The notes under the pieces are model-generated. The model made no database searches, was not told where the DNA came from, and saw only the letters and a list, made by a program, of their open reading frames with translations. This document shows positions 15,680 to 24,238 of a stretch of DNA of 56,117 nucleotides, piece by piece. The DNA is from Candidatus Woesearchaeota archaeon. Lineage in GTDB: Archaea > Nanobdellota > Nanobdellia > Woesearchaeales > JACPBV01. How positions within the stretch are numbered: position 1 is the first letter of the stretch; each line of letters opens with the position of its first letter. The stretch covers positions 1-56,117 of the forward strand of contig JAHWIN010000001.1 in the NCBI GenBank assembly GCA_019322475.1, in the 5' to 3' direction. Both the position numbers and the translations under genes were made by a program.

Positions 15680-16429
15680 ATGATGCAAAAAAAGCAAAAG
15701 ATTTCAAAAGGTCCATTTTTTGGAAAGCTAAGGTGCGCCCTTGCCCTTGTATTGGTTCTTATGGTTATATCATTGGCAGGATGCGCCCAGCAGGAAGGAA
15801 ATACCATAAATGTTGACGGCGACGCAGAGATAACAGTAGAGCCGGACCAGGCAGAGGTATGGGCAGGCATCTCTATAGTGAAGGATACAGCAGAAGAGGC
15901 ACAGCTGGAAGCAAACAAGGTGATGAATGCCCTGATAGATGGCTTAAGATATAAAGGGTTCAGTGAAAAAGACATAGCTACAGAAAGGCTTAACCTTTAT
16001 GAGGAAAGGGACTGGTCCAGGGACGAAGGCTCTAAGGTAATAGGATGGAGGGCATCCCAGACAGTGAAGGTAAAGACAACAGACATGGCTAAGGTAGGGA
16101 CAATAGTTGACATCGCTGTAGCCAATGGCGCCAATCAGATAAACAACATCAATTTCGGCCTTACTGAAGAAAAAGAGCAGGAATACAAGAAACAGGCATT
16201 GGCAGAAGCCACCAAAAACGCAAGGTCAAAGGCAGAGACAATAGCAGAAAGCCTTGGCGTTAAGCTTGGAAAGATAAGGTCAGTCTCTGAAGCAAGCTTC
16301 CAGTCAAGGCCTTACGTCTACGCTATGGCAAAGGCAGAAGGAGCCTTGGCAGTAGAGGAAGCTGCAGTAGTCATGCCAAAAGACGTTTCAGTCACTGCAG
16401 GGATAACCCTTGTTTATGATATAGGCTGA
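15680..16429 (+). CDS. SIMPL-domain (DUF541) lipoprotein
   Basis: A 249-aa exported protein with signal anchor and perfect lipobox LAGC (32-35). The rest is a SIMPL/DUF541 domain (YggE/BP26 family): INVDGDAEITVEPDQAEVWAG, EKDIATERLNLYE, then KNARSKAETIAESLGVKLGKI and a closing beta region ending VTAGITLVYDIG. Family members are surface or periplasmic and often linked to oxidative stress, with no defined activity. A strong SD (AGGAGGT) precedes adjacent ATGs at 15680 and 15683. TATA near 15630. Confidence 0.9.
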   Translation: MMQKKQKISKGPFFGKLRCALALVLVLMVISLAGCAQQEGNTINVDGDAEITVEPDQAEVWAGISIVKDTAEEAQLEANKVMNALIDGLRYKGFSEKDIATERLNLYEERDWSRDEGSKVIGWRASQTVKVKTTDMAKVGTIVDIAVANGANQINNINFGLTEEKEQEYKKQALAEATKNARSKAETIAESLGVKLGKIRSVSEASFQSRPYVYAMAKAEGALAVEEAAVVMPKDVSVTAGITLVYDIG

Positions 16430-16693
16430 CCTCCTTTCAACTAGGGATTTGGCCCTTAAGATAGGGAGGGCATGGCATTATGTTCAGACTCACTGCCTAA
16501 AGCTTCAGTTGAAAGGCGTTATCAAAGGCTTTACAGTTACAAATATAAACATATGGGAGCTGAAAAGATGAGGAGGCAATACAGGAAAAGTACAGGAAGA
16601 TGCTCCTCGCCTAATGCAGGCATCAGCAGATTCAATTATAAGCTCCAAGAAAGAGTCCAGGCTGGATAAGTTTTCAAGGATGAAACGGCTGGT
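16430..16693. other. 264-bp gap with possible decayed coding sequence
   Basis: No intact gene is supported. Short stretches in different plus-strand frames look coding-like, for example KGFTVTNINIWELKR and later SADSIISSKKESRLDKFS, separated by stops and frame changes. This could be a degraded gene end. It may equally be the 3' region of two convergent transcripts. Confidence 0.3.
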
Positions 16694-17581
16694 CTAGGCA
16701 GAATATACAGAATCGATCCATTTATAGACTTTGTTCCTGAATCTTGACCCAAGCATTTTCTTATTTGCTATCTTTCTTGGCTTGTTCACCTTTTTTAGGT
16801 TCTGGACCTTTAGCATTATCTCCTTCTTGTAGAATACCCCCAAAATAGCGGTGACTACAACTATAAAGAAAAGGAAGGGCATTATAGGATTCCCTGAGGC
16901 TGTTGGAGATGTTGCAAGCCCGGTAATATTGTTATTTTTGACATTAAAAAAAGAGAATGCAGTTATAAGCCCCAGCAATACCGCTAATGATCCTCCTGCC
17001 AGCTTAAGGTTATCTCTCTTCATCTTGTCATACCACCCTTCAAACTTAAGGACCTTGTCAAAATTCATGGAAGACTGCTCTATAAGGCTGCTTTTTACAT
17101 CCTTTTCAAGGCAGGTAAATATCCCTTTGTAGTCTTTGGCCCTTATCCTGTTTATTACGTCTGAGGTGAATCTCACAGATGTATTTCCGTTCCCATAGAC
17201 ATTGAGCGTAGACAGGGAATCAAATATGACCAGGTCAAACATGCCTGTATTCAAGGCCTCATTTATGGCTATTGAAAGCTCTGTGAATGCATAAGGTGAA
17301 GATACCAATATCCCGTTATCCATCTTTTTGTTCTTGTCTATTGAAGAGCTTATGGCGTCTATAAAAAATATGTTTTTTGTGTCTATGCCGTTAAAGCTGA
17401 AATTCTTTGCTATCGAATCGGCTGTTTTGTTCAGTGTTACATAGCATACCCTCCTGTTGTTAAGGTTGCGGAAAAGATGGACAACTGACTTATTGTAGTA
17501 CTCGCTTGAAAAGACAGAAAGCAGTATGGAATTGTCCTGTAGCTCCTTTTTGATATCTACTGATCTTTTTTTCATTTTCAT
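16694..17581 (-). CDS. P-loop-less KaiC-like protein with two membrane helices
   Basis: A 295-aa protein. Residues 15-180 form a RecA/KaiC-like core with the strand RRVCYVTLNKTADSI and a Walker B-like strand LVIFDSLSTL, but no GxxxxGK[ST] before them (SSEYYNKS occupies that place). Two helices follow (about 193-215 and 235-255) with a loop between, then a basic tail. The core is paralogous to the proteins at 18314 and 19208. SD GGAGGAAT precedes the ATG. It probably lost ATPase activity and acts as a membrane-tethered sensor or scaffold; that is inference. It follows a KaiC remnant on the same strand. Confidence 0.75.
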   Translation of the reverse strand: MKMKKRSVDIKKELQDNSILLSVFSSEYYNKSVVHLFRNLNNRRVCYVTLNKTADSIAKNFSFNGIDTKNIFFIDAISSSIDKNKKMDNGILVSSPYAFTELSIAINEALNTGMFDLVIFDSLSTLNVYGNGNTSVRFTSDVINRIRAKDYKGIFTCLEKDVKSSLIEQSSMNFDKVLKFEGWYDKMKRDNLKLAGGSLAVLLGLITAFSFFNVKNNNITGLATSPTASGNPIMPFLFFIVVVTAILGVFYKKEIMLKVQNLKKVNKPRKIANKKMLGSRFRNKVYKWIDSVYSA

Positions 17582-17631
17582 TCTATTCCTCCGAAAACCT
17601 CCTGTTCAGGGTAGACTATTATCCCTGTCAT

Positions 17632-17900
17632 TTATCTGCATAGCCACCTCTCAAAAAGCTCATCAAATCCTGGAACGCCCGTGGGAACATGGTCCCTGAT
17701 TTTTTTCTTCTTTACCGCCCTGCCTTTTTTTAGCGGGATGGCAGCAGTTTGTAAGGGGGCTTTATGCTCAGGGATTTGGGCTTCATCTTTTCCTGCACTG
17801 TTTTTTTTCAGCTCCTTCTCTATGTTTTTTTTATCTTGGCCATGTCAAGGTCCATGCCACCCTTAAATTCCCCCTCTTTTTTCTTTTTTTCAGGATCCAT
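17632..17900 (-). pseudogene. frameshifted remnant of a KaiC-family N-terminus
   Basis: From ATG 17900 the frame reads MDPEKKKKEGEFKGG and stops after an 8-base A-run (17832-17825). One extra A would carry it on through a Lys-rich linker into IRDHVPTGVPGFDELFE, the conserved KaiC N-terminal motif that precedes the P-loop. A second disruption follows at once (FERWLCR-stop, or FERGG in the other frame), and no P-loop is present. A TATA box 30 nt upstream of 17900 remains. It may be a decayed kaiC, or an active short protein made by slippage on the A-run. Confidence 0.65.
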
Positions 17901-17925
17901 ATATCCTTATATGCAGGATTACCTT

Positions 17926-17934
17926 TTATATAAA
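17926..17934 (-). promoter_or_regulatory. TATA box upstream of the KaiC remnant
   Basis: Minus-strand TTTATATAA is centred about 30 nt from ATG 17900. It probably still drives the downstream gene at 16694-17581. Confidence 0.5.
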
Positions 17935-18144
17935 TCTTTTTGTTTGCCGTCAGAAAAATAGCACACGCTGCAGGTTTGCCTTCAGGCCCGATACATTGAT
18001 TGCTTAAACTGGGTGCATACCCCGCAGCTTGCTCCGGTTGGGATTATTTATTCCAAAAACCCGCTTGTTTTTCTTGTTAATGGTCCCGCTATTTTGAGCT
18101 GTTCCCATATATTATCATAAGATTCACACCCAAAAAACAGCAAA

Positions 18145-18154
18145 ATATATAAAG
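18145..18154 (+). promoter_or_regulatory. TATA box for the signalling cluster
   Basis: ATATATAAAG predicts transcription starting near 18176, giving an unusually long leader of about 138 nt before the ATG at 18314. The stretch 17935-18144 between this and the divergent promoter shows nothing else I can name. Confidence 0.5.
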
Positions 18155-18165
18155 AAAGTTCTCTA

Positions 18166-18313
18166 GGTTAGGGCTATAACCTTGGTCCGGTAATCCTGAG
18201 AGGATTGGTTAAAAACATCAAAAAGATTTATCCCTGGTGATGTAAGCTGTCCAAAAGCCTTTTAGCAGTGAAAGCCTTTTACCGGAAGTAAAAAAGAGGG
18301 TGGATGATATATC
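18166..18313 (+). promoter_or_regulatory. structured 5' leader, candidate cis-regulatory RNA
   Basis: Several paired segments lie in this leader: GGTTA/TAACC (18166-18181), AATCC-TGAGA-GGATT (18192-18206) and a long-range perfect 8-bp pair TCCGGTAA (18186-18193) with TTACCGGA (18279-18286). An 11-bp direct repeat AAAGCCTTTTA occurs at 18254 and 18271. The first two bases of the AATCC hairpin overlap the long-range stem, so the folds may compete. GAGGGTGG before the ATG is the likely SD. No known riboswitch family is recognised. Confidence 0.45.
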
Positions 18314-18820
18314 ATGTCGCTTGTTTTAAATTACATATCAGGAAAGAAAGATTACTTTAAGGGCATCCTTAGTTCTGTAAAGCGGTCTGATAAGAAAGTA
18401 TGTTATGTAACTTTTAATAAAAGCTGCGGGTTTTTAAAAGAAGCGTTCAAAAAGGCAAATATTCCGGAAGATAAGGCCTATTTTATAGACTGCATAAGCG
18501 CAGAGATAAAAAAGCCCGATGATAATTCGGATTGTCATTTTGCCTCAGCTCCTTATGAGCTTGAAGAGATAGCCCAGAATATAAAGGAAGCGGTTGGAAA
18601 AGGATATAGCCTTGTCATCTTCGATTCCATCTCCAATATTCTTATCTATGGCCAGGCCGTCCCTTCAGGGGCAGAGGTATTGTCCAGGTTCATAAGGTCC
18701 TTTCTTTCGTCATTGAAGCGAAAAAAAGGAAAGGCAGTTTTTATATGCAGTCTAAAGGATAAGGAAAATCCTTTGGTACAGGAGGCCCTTGGAATATTTG
18801 ATAAGATAAAAAGATTCTGA
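18314..18820 (+). CDS. P-loop-less KaiC-like protein (soluble)
   Basis: A 168-aa cytoplasmic paralogue of the cores at 16694 and 19208. It has KKVCYVTFNKSCGFL, KAYFIDCISAEI and the Walker B-like LVIFDSISNILIYG, while the N-terminal P-loop position reads ISGKKDYFKG and lacks GK[ST]. It ends without membrane helices. Co-transcribed with the CheY-like receiver 30 bp downstream, so it probably belongs to the same signalling route. Loss of the P-loop suggests a protein-binding or nucleotide-sensing role; not demonstrated. Confidence 0.75.
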   Translation: MSLVLNYISGKKDYFKGILSSVKRSDKKVCYVTFNKSCGFLKEAFKKANIPEDKAYFIDCISAEIKKPDDNSDCHFASAPYELEEIAQNIKEAVGKGYSLVIFDSISNILIYGQAVPSGAEVLSRFIRSFLSSLKRKKGKAVFICSLKDKENPLVQEALGIFDKIKRF

Positions 18821-18850
18821 ACTTGCATTTGGAGCAAAAGGAGGTTAAAA

Positions 18851-19204
18851 ATGGCAAAGACGATAATGGTTGTGGACGATGAGCCAGATATAAGGGCTAC
18901 GGTTAGGGCTATTTTGGAGAAGAACAATTATAAGGTGATTACTGCTATGGATGGTGATGACTGCCTGAAAAAGCTGAAAAAAGGCAAGGTGGACCTTATA
19001 CTTCTGGACATAATGATGCCAGGCACCCCCATAAGGGAGATCGTCCCTAAGATAAAAAATTCTAAGATAGCTTACCTGACTGTTGTAAGGACATCTGAAG
19101 CAGAGAAAGATGAGCTGATGTCTTCTAAGAATATTGTTGGCTTTATACAGAAGCCTTTTGATATCAATAGCCTTTTGAAGGGCATAAAGAAGCTTATAGG
19201 ATGA
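18851..19204 (+). CDS. stand-alone response-regulator receiver (CheY-like)
   Basis: A 117-aa receiver domain. The acidic pocket is VVDDEP (Asp9, Asp10), the phosphoacceptor is Asp53 in LILLDIMMPG, the switch Thr is in AYLTVV, and the conserved Lys is in FIQKPF. There is no output domain, so phosphorylation must act through a partner, perhaps the KaiC-like proteins on either side. The cognate kinase is likely the one at 19827. SD AGGAGG precedes ATG. Confidence 0.93.
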   Translation: MAKTIMVVDDEPDIRATVRAILEKNNYKVITAMDGDDCLKKLKKGKVDLILLDIMMPGTPIREIVPKIKNSKIAYLTVVRTSEAEKDELMSSKNIVGFIQKPFDINSLLKGIKKLIG

Positions 19205-19207
19205 AAG

Positions 19208-19735
19208 ATGGACATCATAAAAGAGCTATCTGAAAGCCAGGCCTGCCTTTTGCTGATGCCGGGGATGGAGTATAACTCTCTGATATTGGAAACGATAAGG
19301 CAGCTCTCTAAAAAAAAGGTCTGTTATGTTACATTGAACAAGACCTATGACTCGCTTAAGGAGCTTTTTAGGAAGAACAGGGCAAACCTGGCCAATATAG
19401 TGTTTATCGACGCCATATCCAAGACCATAAAAAAGGTTCCTGACCAGGTTGAAGGCTGTTATTTCTGCAGCTCTCCGGCTGCATTGACAGAGCTGTCCTT
19501 GGCCATAACTAAGGTTATAAAGCATAATTTTGACTACCTTATATTTGATTCCCTTACAAACCTGCTGGTCTATACGAAGAAAGCTCCTGTTGCCCAGTTC
19601 CTTTCAGGACTCATAAATAAGATAAGGGACACCAAGGTTAAGGCAGTCTTTTACTCCCTTAAGATGGAGCAGCATCAGGAGCTTATCCAGGAAGCCTCTA
19701 TGTTTGTCGATAAGGTGATGGATCTGGGGGGTTGA
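19208..19735 (+). CDS. P-loop-less KaiC-like protein (soluble)
   Basis: A 175-aa third paralogue of the KaiC-like core: KKKVCYVTLNKTYDSLKELF, IVFIDAISKTI, CYFCSSPAALTELSLAI and Walker B-like YLIFDSLTNLLVY. The P-loop position reads MPGMEYNSLI, with no Lys-Ser/Thr. It starts three bases after the receiver gene, so both are made together. It is closest to the N-terminal core of the membrane-anchored paralogue at 16694. Role inferred as signal partner of the receiver. Confidence 0.75.
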   Translation: MDIIKELSESQACLLLMPGMEYNSLILETIRQLSKKKVCYVTLNKTYDSLKELFRKNRANLANIVFIDAISKTIKKVPDQVEGCYFCSSPAALTELSLAITKVIKHNFDYLIFDSLTNLLVYTKKAPVAQFLSGLINKIRDTKVKAVFYSLKMEQHQELIQEASMFVDKVMDLGG

Positions 19736-19826
19736 TTAGGCAAGTTTTGTATCTTTATGCTTGGCAGGTTATCCTGCTGTATTCGGAATAGGTTTTTTGG
19801 GATTTAGGTATTAAAAAGGGGTGAAG

Positions 19827-22031
19827 ATGAAAAGATTAAGGGAATTTCTCTTTGGGAGCATTAGCAGGAAGATAACATTTTCATTCATCCTTATAGTTCT
19901 TGTGATGGCATTGGGCTATGTTTCAGACAGCTTCATAGTGAATAAGTCTCTGAAAGATGAGGTTTTCAGCCACCTGAAAACAGCATCACAGTCAAGGGCG
20001 CACCACATCAAGACATACATGGGAAAGAGCATAGAATCGCTTGACCTTATAACAAGCAGGACAGCATTGAGAGAGAGCCTGAAAGAATACAATGAAAGGC
20101 CGAACAACTCTAGCCTGGCAAGGATAAGGAAGATACTTTCGGATGCAATGCAGCCTATAGAGGAGTTTGAAAGGGTCTGCATAATCAGCAGAGAGGGGAT
20201 AATAATAGCCTCAACAGAGGAAAGTTTCATAGGAAAAGATGTTCATGAGCAGGATTTCTTTATTAGTGCAGCTAAGATAGGCCCTGAAAAGATACTTTCA
20301 GGAGAAGAAGAGGGAGCAGTAATCCATTTTACAGAAGAGGAAAACAAGTCTAAGATATTTTTTGTTGGCCCGCTTGTATTAAGCAGGGAGATTATCGGGT
20401 TTGTGATAACTGTAGTAAGCTCAGATTACCTCAACTCTATCCTGGCAGATCCTACCGGCTTGGGAGAGACAGGAGAGATATACCTTGTCAACAGGAAGAG
20501 GTATATGGCAACACCATCCAGGCTTGCAGGCAGCTCCACACACTCTAAAAAGATTGATACCTACCAGGTCAACCTATGCTTTAGCGAGCATTTAAAATTA
20601 GGGCTTCCTAAAGAGATGAAAGAAAAGCCTATCGCATACCTAAATTATGCTGGAACGATGGTCCTTGGTGTTCATTATTATATGAGAGAGCTTGGATGGT
20701 GCATGATATCTGAGATAAGCGAAAAAGAGGCCATAGGTTTTCAGAGGTCCAGGCTGCTTGTATCATCCCTCATAACATTGTTTTTATCCTTGGTCCTGGT
20801 CATATTTATCGGGTTTTATTTCTTCCGCAGCTTGACCCTGCCCATCCGGCAGTTAAGTGGGCTGACAGCCAAGATGGAGCAGGGAAACTTTGATTCAAAG
20901 GCAGATATAAGGACAGGAGATGAGCTTGAGTTTCTTGGAAATGCCTTCAACAGGACAATGGAGATACTTAAGCAGAGGGACATCGAGCATAAGCAGCTTG
21001 ACAGGGCAAAGACAGAATTTTTGTCTATAACCTCCCATGAGCTTAGAAGCCCTATGACTCCTATGAGGGCCCAGCTTCAGATGATAGGATCAGGATACTA
21101 TGGAAAGCTGAACAAGAGGCAGATGGAATCTGTCCAGATAGTATTGAGAAATACAGAAAGGCTCGATAAGATAATCCAGGATTTCCTCGAAGTGTCAAGG
21201 ATAGAGGCAGCAAGGCTGAAATTCAGCTTTGTAAAGGAGGACATAACCCCTTATGTCTATAAGGTTATCGAGGAGATGAAGGGGTTCATGCCGGAAAAGA
21301 ACGTAAGGATTATATCTTCGATAGGGAAGCTTCCTTTAATAGAGTCAGATCCTGACAGGGTTATGCAGGTATTGAGGAACCTTATCAATAATGCGATAAA
21401 GTTCTCCAGTGACGATTGTAAGGTATATGTAAGTGTTGAGGCTAAAAAAGGCCATATTCTCTTCACCGTAAAAGACACAGGTATAGGGATAAGGCTTGAT
21501 GAGCAAAAAAGGGTATTCGAGCCTTTCTACCAGGCAGGGGGCATGTACTACAGAAAATATGGGGGTACAGGCCTTGGATTAGCGATCTGCAGGGGCATCA
21601 TAGAGTCGCAGGAAGGAAGGATCTGGATGGAAAGCGAATACGGAAAAGGAAGTGCTTTTTATTTTACAGTCCCTTTTGTTCCTGTAAAAGAGATAAGGCC
21701 GATCAGGCTTTTATTCACTCCAAGGCTTGTTATGGAAGATAAGGCTAAGAAAGCGATGGTAGATTTCCTTGGCCCCATGGGAGAGGTTGAATTTCAGGCT
21801 ATGAAAAAAGGAAGAATGACCTATGAAAATATCCGGGATTATTTAAGAAGCCTTGTTAAGGAAAAGGTGATAAGCTTAGCTGTATCCAAAGAGCTCACCA
21901 AAAGGCTGGTCTCTGTCTATGGGATCAGGCCCACGGCTAATAAAAGATCTGCTGATTCTGGGTCTGGAAGGAAGATGATAGAAGATAAAAACAAGATTAG
22001 GCGTTCTGTTAAGAAGGAGGGATCTAAATGA
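19827..22031 (+). CDS. membrane sensor histidine kinase with dCACHE-like domain
   Basis: A 734-aa kinase. Order: TM1 (about 15-35), extracytoplasmic Cache-type sensor with RTGLGETG-like PTGLGETGEIYLVN, TM2 (LITLFLSLVLVIFIGFYFF), HAMP (LTLPIRQLSGLTAKMEQGN), HisKA with His404 in SITSHELRSP, HATPase with NLINNAIKFS, DTGIGI and GGTGLGLAI. A C-terminal extension of about 110 residues (from IRPIRLLFTP) is unlike standard kinases. ATG 19827 is preferred to GTG 19821 because GGGGTGA sits just before it. The likely phosphate acceptor is the receiver at 18851. Confidence 0.93.
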   Translation: MKRLREFLFGSISRKITFSFILIVLVMALGYVSDSFIVNKSLKDEVFSHLKTASQSRAHHIKTYMGKSIESLDLITSRTALRESLKEYNERPNNSSLARIRKILSDAMQPIEEFERVCIISREGIIIASTEESFIGKDVHEQDFFISAAKIGPEKILSGEEEGAVIHFTEEENKSKIFFVGPLVLSREIIGFVITVVSSDYLNSILADPTGLGETGEIYLVNRKRYMATPSRLAGSSTHSKKIDTYQVNLCFSEHLKLGLPKEMKEKPIAYLNYAGTMVLGVHYYMRELGWCMISEISEKEAIGFQRSRLLVSSLITLFLSLVLVIFIGFYFFRSLTLPIRQLSGLTAKMEQGNFDSKADIRTGDELEFLGNAFNRTMEILKQRDIEHKQLDRAKTEFLSITSHELRSPMTPMRAQLQMIGSGYYGKLNKRQMESVQIVLRNTERLDKIIQDFLEVSRIEAARLKFSFVKEDITPYVYKVIEEMKGFMPEKNVRIISSIGKLPLIESDPDRVMQVLRNLINNAIKFSSDDCKVYVSVEAKKGHILFTVKDTGIGIRLDEQKRVFEPFYQAGGMYYRKYGGTGLGLAICRGIIESQEGRIWMESEYGKGSAFYFTVPFVPVKEIRPIRLLFTPRLVMEDKAKKAMVDFLGPMGEVEFQAMKKGRMTYENIRDYLRSLVKEKVISLAVSKELTKRLVSVYGIRPTANKRSADSGSGRKMIEDKNKIRRSVKKEGSK

Positions 22032-23626
22032 AGGTAAAGATAAAGAATATTATCCTAGGGGTATTTATCCTGCTTGCTCTTGTTGGCAGCCTTGGAGGAA
22101 CTTATTATTATTACAATATATCCAATGATATCCTTATAGAGCAGGTCTCTTCTCATCTTGAAACTACCCTCTCTTCAAGGGCAAGCCACATTCAGGATAT
22201 CCTGAAAGCTACAAGAGACCATGTTAAGATATGCTCTGCAAGGACCCTTTTTAGGGAGAATCTTTTTAACATCAATAGGGGCATAGATTCTGAAGGTTCA
22301 AAAGCAAGGATACAGAAAAGCCTTGATGATATGGGTGCTTTGGCAAACACGTTTTATGAGGCCTTGGTTATAGATAAAAAAGGCATCGTAGTCAGTGCTT
22401 CCCCTAAAGATTCTATAGGCTCCTATTTAGAGGGAGAGGATTTCTTTATCCAGTGCATGGAAGGTTACCCGTACATATCTGACGCCCACATCCATAGCAA
22501 TGTTAAGGTGATAGGCTTTGCCCACCCTGTAATTGACACATCTTCAGGAGAGATAGAAGGCGTCTTTCTTATACACCAGGCTTTTGAAAGTTCCCTAAAT
22601 GCGGCTGAAGGCCTTGAATTCGGCATAGGCATAAACTCTGTAACAGAAGACCGTACAGGCCTCGGAGATACAGGGGAAATTTATCTTGTAAACAAAGAAG
22701 GCTATATGATAACTCCCTCTAGGTTTTTGTCGGAAGAAGAGACATTTCTAAGCCTCAAGGTAGATTCTGTAAACTTGATGGGATGCTTTGGTGAGGTTGA
22801 TGGCATAGCATCTACAGCAGAAGAGTACCACCCTTTAGATGAGCCCCACAATCCGAAATTATACCCTGATTATATGGGCAATGAGGTTCTAGGCACCCAT
22901 ATCCATATTTCTGAGATAGGCTGGTGCTTGCTGGCCGAAATCCATGAAGAAGAGGCATTAGGCATTGCAAGAAAAAGGCTGATAAGGGCAGGCATCCTGG
23001 TAGCCATCACTATAATTCTTATAGTGGCTTTTATAGGCTTTGTAATATCAAAAAATATTTCAGGCCCCATCGAGAGCCTGACTAATGACGTAGACTCCAT
23101 AACCAAGGGCAATCTGGATATCCGGCTGGGAAAAAGCAGTATATCCGAGATTGACAGGCTGATAGGTTCCCTGAACAGGATCCTGGCAAGCATGAAGCTC
23201 GCTATCCTGAGGGCAGGGGTAAGAAGAGAGGATATTGGGATTGGAGAAGCTATTGCTGAAAAAGAGCTTGCTGAAGAAAGGTATAAGGCATTGTTTGAGA
23301 AAGCTGCAGACGCCGTCCTTATTGCAGATCCGAAAACAAGAAAGTTAGTGGATGCAAATAAGTCTGCTGAATCCCTGCTAGGCATCCCTAAGGATAAGAT
23401 AATCTCTATGAAGGTAGACCAGATTCACCCAAAAGACAGGCTTAAGGAAACACTGGAAGGCTTTAAGAAGCAGGCCGCTGGAAAGATAAAAAAATTAAGG
23501 ACCGAAGTCTTGACAAAGGATAATAAGAGGATCCCCGTAGAGATAAGTGCATCCCCTATAAGGATAAAAGGAAAAGATTATGTTCAGGGTATCTTCAGGG
23601 AAATGAGGAAAAATGGCGCCAAATGA
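22028..23626 (+). CDS. kinase-less paralogue of the sensor: Cache-HAMP-PAS protein
   Basis: A 532-aa membrane protein overlapping the kinase gene by 4 bp. TM1 (about 7-28), a Cache-type sensor related to the kinase's (DRTGLGDTGEIYLVNKEGYMITPSR, residues about 211-235), TM2 (GILVAITIILIVAFIGFVIS), HAMP (ISGPIESLTNDVDSITKGN), a coiled linker, then one PAS domain (ALFEKAADAVLIADPKTRKL to the end). No HisKA, HATPase, GGDEF or methyl-accepting region follows. It may heterodimerise with the kinase and add a second input. The stop seems genuine because the PAS domain is complete. Confidence 0.88.
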   Translation: MKVKIKNIILGVFILLALVGSLGGTYYYYNISNDILIEQVSSHLETTLSSRASHIQDILKATRDHVKICSARTLFRENLFNINRGIDSEGSKARIQKSLDDMGALANTFYEALVIDKKGIVVSASPKDSIGSYLEGEDFFIQCMEGYPYISDAHIHSNVKVIGFAHPVIDTSSGEIEGVFLIHQAFESSLNAAEGLEFGIGINSVTEDRTGLGDTGEIYLVNKEGYMITPSRFLSEEETFLSLKVDSVNLMGCFGEVDGIASTAEEYHPLDEPHNPKLYPDYMGNEVLGTHIHISEIGWCLLAEIHEEEALGIARKRLIRAGILVAITIILIVAFIGFVISKNISGPIESLTNDVDSITKGNLDIRLGKSSISEIDRLIGSLNRILASMKLAILRAGVRREDIGIGEAIAEKELAEERYKALFEKAADAVLIADPKTRKLVDANKSAESLLGIPKDKIISMKVDQIHPKDRLKETLEGFKKQAAGKIKKLRTEVLTKDNKRIPVEISASPIRIKGKDYVQGIFREMRKNGAK

Positions 23627-23770
23627 GGTTTAGGGATTGATTTGCTTGTAGGCCTTGTCACTCTTTGTTGGCAGCCCAGGATGATGTAATCTGCCACTCT
23701 TGATTATACAGCATTAAGCACCACCACCTAAGAAATAACTCGCTCTATAGATGCCAGGCCCTCTTATGCC

Positions 23771-24208
23771 TTATATGCAGCTGTCAGCAAACCCTTTTAG
23801 TTCAGCCTTGCTCATAGCCCCGGTCCTTTCTTTTCCTGTGGCTGGGCATATGAACTGGGGGACATAGCCGTTGACAAGGCTGCTCAAGCACCTGCTTATT
23901 ATCTCCCTTGCCTCGGCATTTGACCCTTCTGCCATATAGAAGCTGTACCCTTCTTTGATAAGTTCGCTTACTATGGGCTTCATGCTGCTGCAATGCGGGC
24001 AGGAATTAGAATATAAGAAGACTACTGTAGAAGGATCCTTGTCAAAGCATTCGCCATAATCCTTACTGCCATCATTTATCAGCTCCTGGCTTTCTCCGGC
24101 ACCTGTTTCACCCCCCTCCCGGGTAAACTTGTTTGCATTGACGATTATGACCGCTAATATTATTATGACAGCAAGAGAGGCAGCGCTTTTTATGATATCT
24201 TTGTTCAT
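23771..24208 (-). CDS. membrane-anchored thioredoxin-fold protein
   Basis: A 145-aa protein with one N-terminal anchor (SAASLAVIIILAVIIVNA, about 8-25) and an external thioredoxin-like domain whose active site is C70-PHC-73 (FLYSNSCPHCSSMKP), with the cis-Pro region in NGYVPQFICP. Additional cysteines (54, about 107, and near the end) could form a second disulfide. ATG 24208 is chosen because a TATA box lies 26 nt upstream; a longer in-frame start at 24292 has no promoter support. Divergent from the CcdA-fused thioredoxin gene, so the two probably exchange electrons outside the cell membrane. Confidence 0.85.
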   Translation of the reverse strand: MNKDIIKSAASLAVIIILAVIIVNANKFTREGGETGAGESQELINDGSKDYGECFDKDPSTVVFLYSNSCPHCSSMKPIVSELIKEGYSFYMAEGSNAEAREIISRCLSSLVNGYVPQFICPATGKERTGAMSKAELKGFADSCI

Positions 24209-24229
24209 GCGATAAAGATATATCTGTGA

Positions 24230-24238
24230 TTTATAAAC
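24230..24238 (-). promoter_or_regulatory. TATA box for the anchored thioredoxin gene
   Basis: Minus-strand GTTTATAAA is centred 26 nt from ATG 24208, the leaderless spacing. Confidence 0.6.

Noticed and set aside
16472..16669. 65-codon plus-strand frame with Arg/Lys/Tyr bias
   Set aside because: No SD or TATA spacing, unnatural composition, and coding-like pieces fall in other frames; kept only as a possible decayed region.
17681..17961. Plus-strand frames rich in Phe/Ser
   Set aside because: They are the complement of the Lys/Glu-rich KaiC remnant on the minus strand; composition and the opposing promoter favour the minus strand.
18166..18313. tRNA-like or C/D box RNA in the long leader
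   Set aside because: No cloverleaf, no GGTTCRA-type T loop, and C/D-like motifs are not in proper order or spacing.
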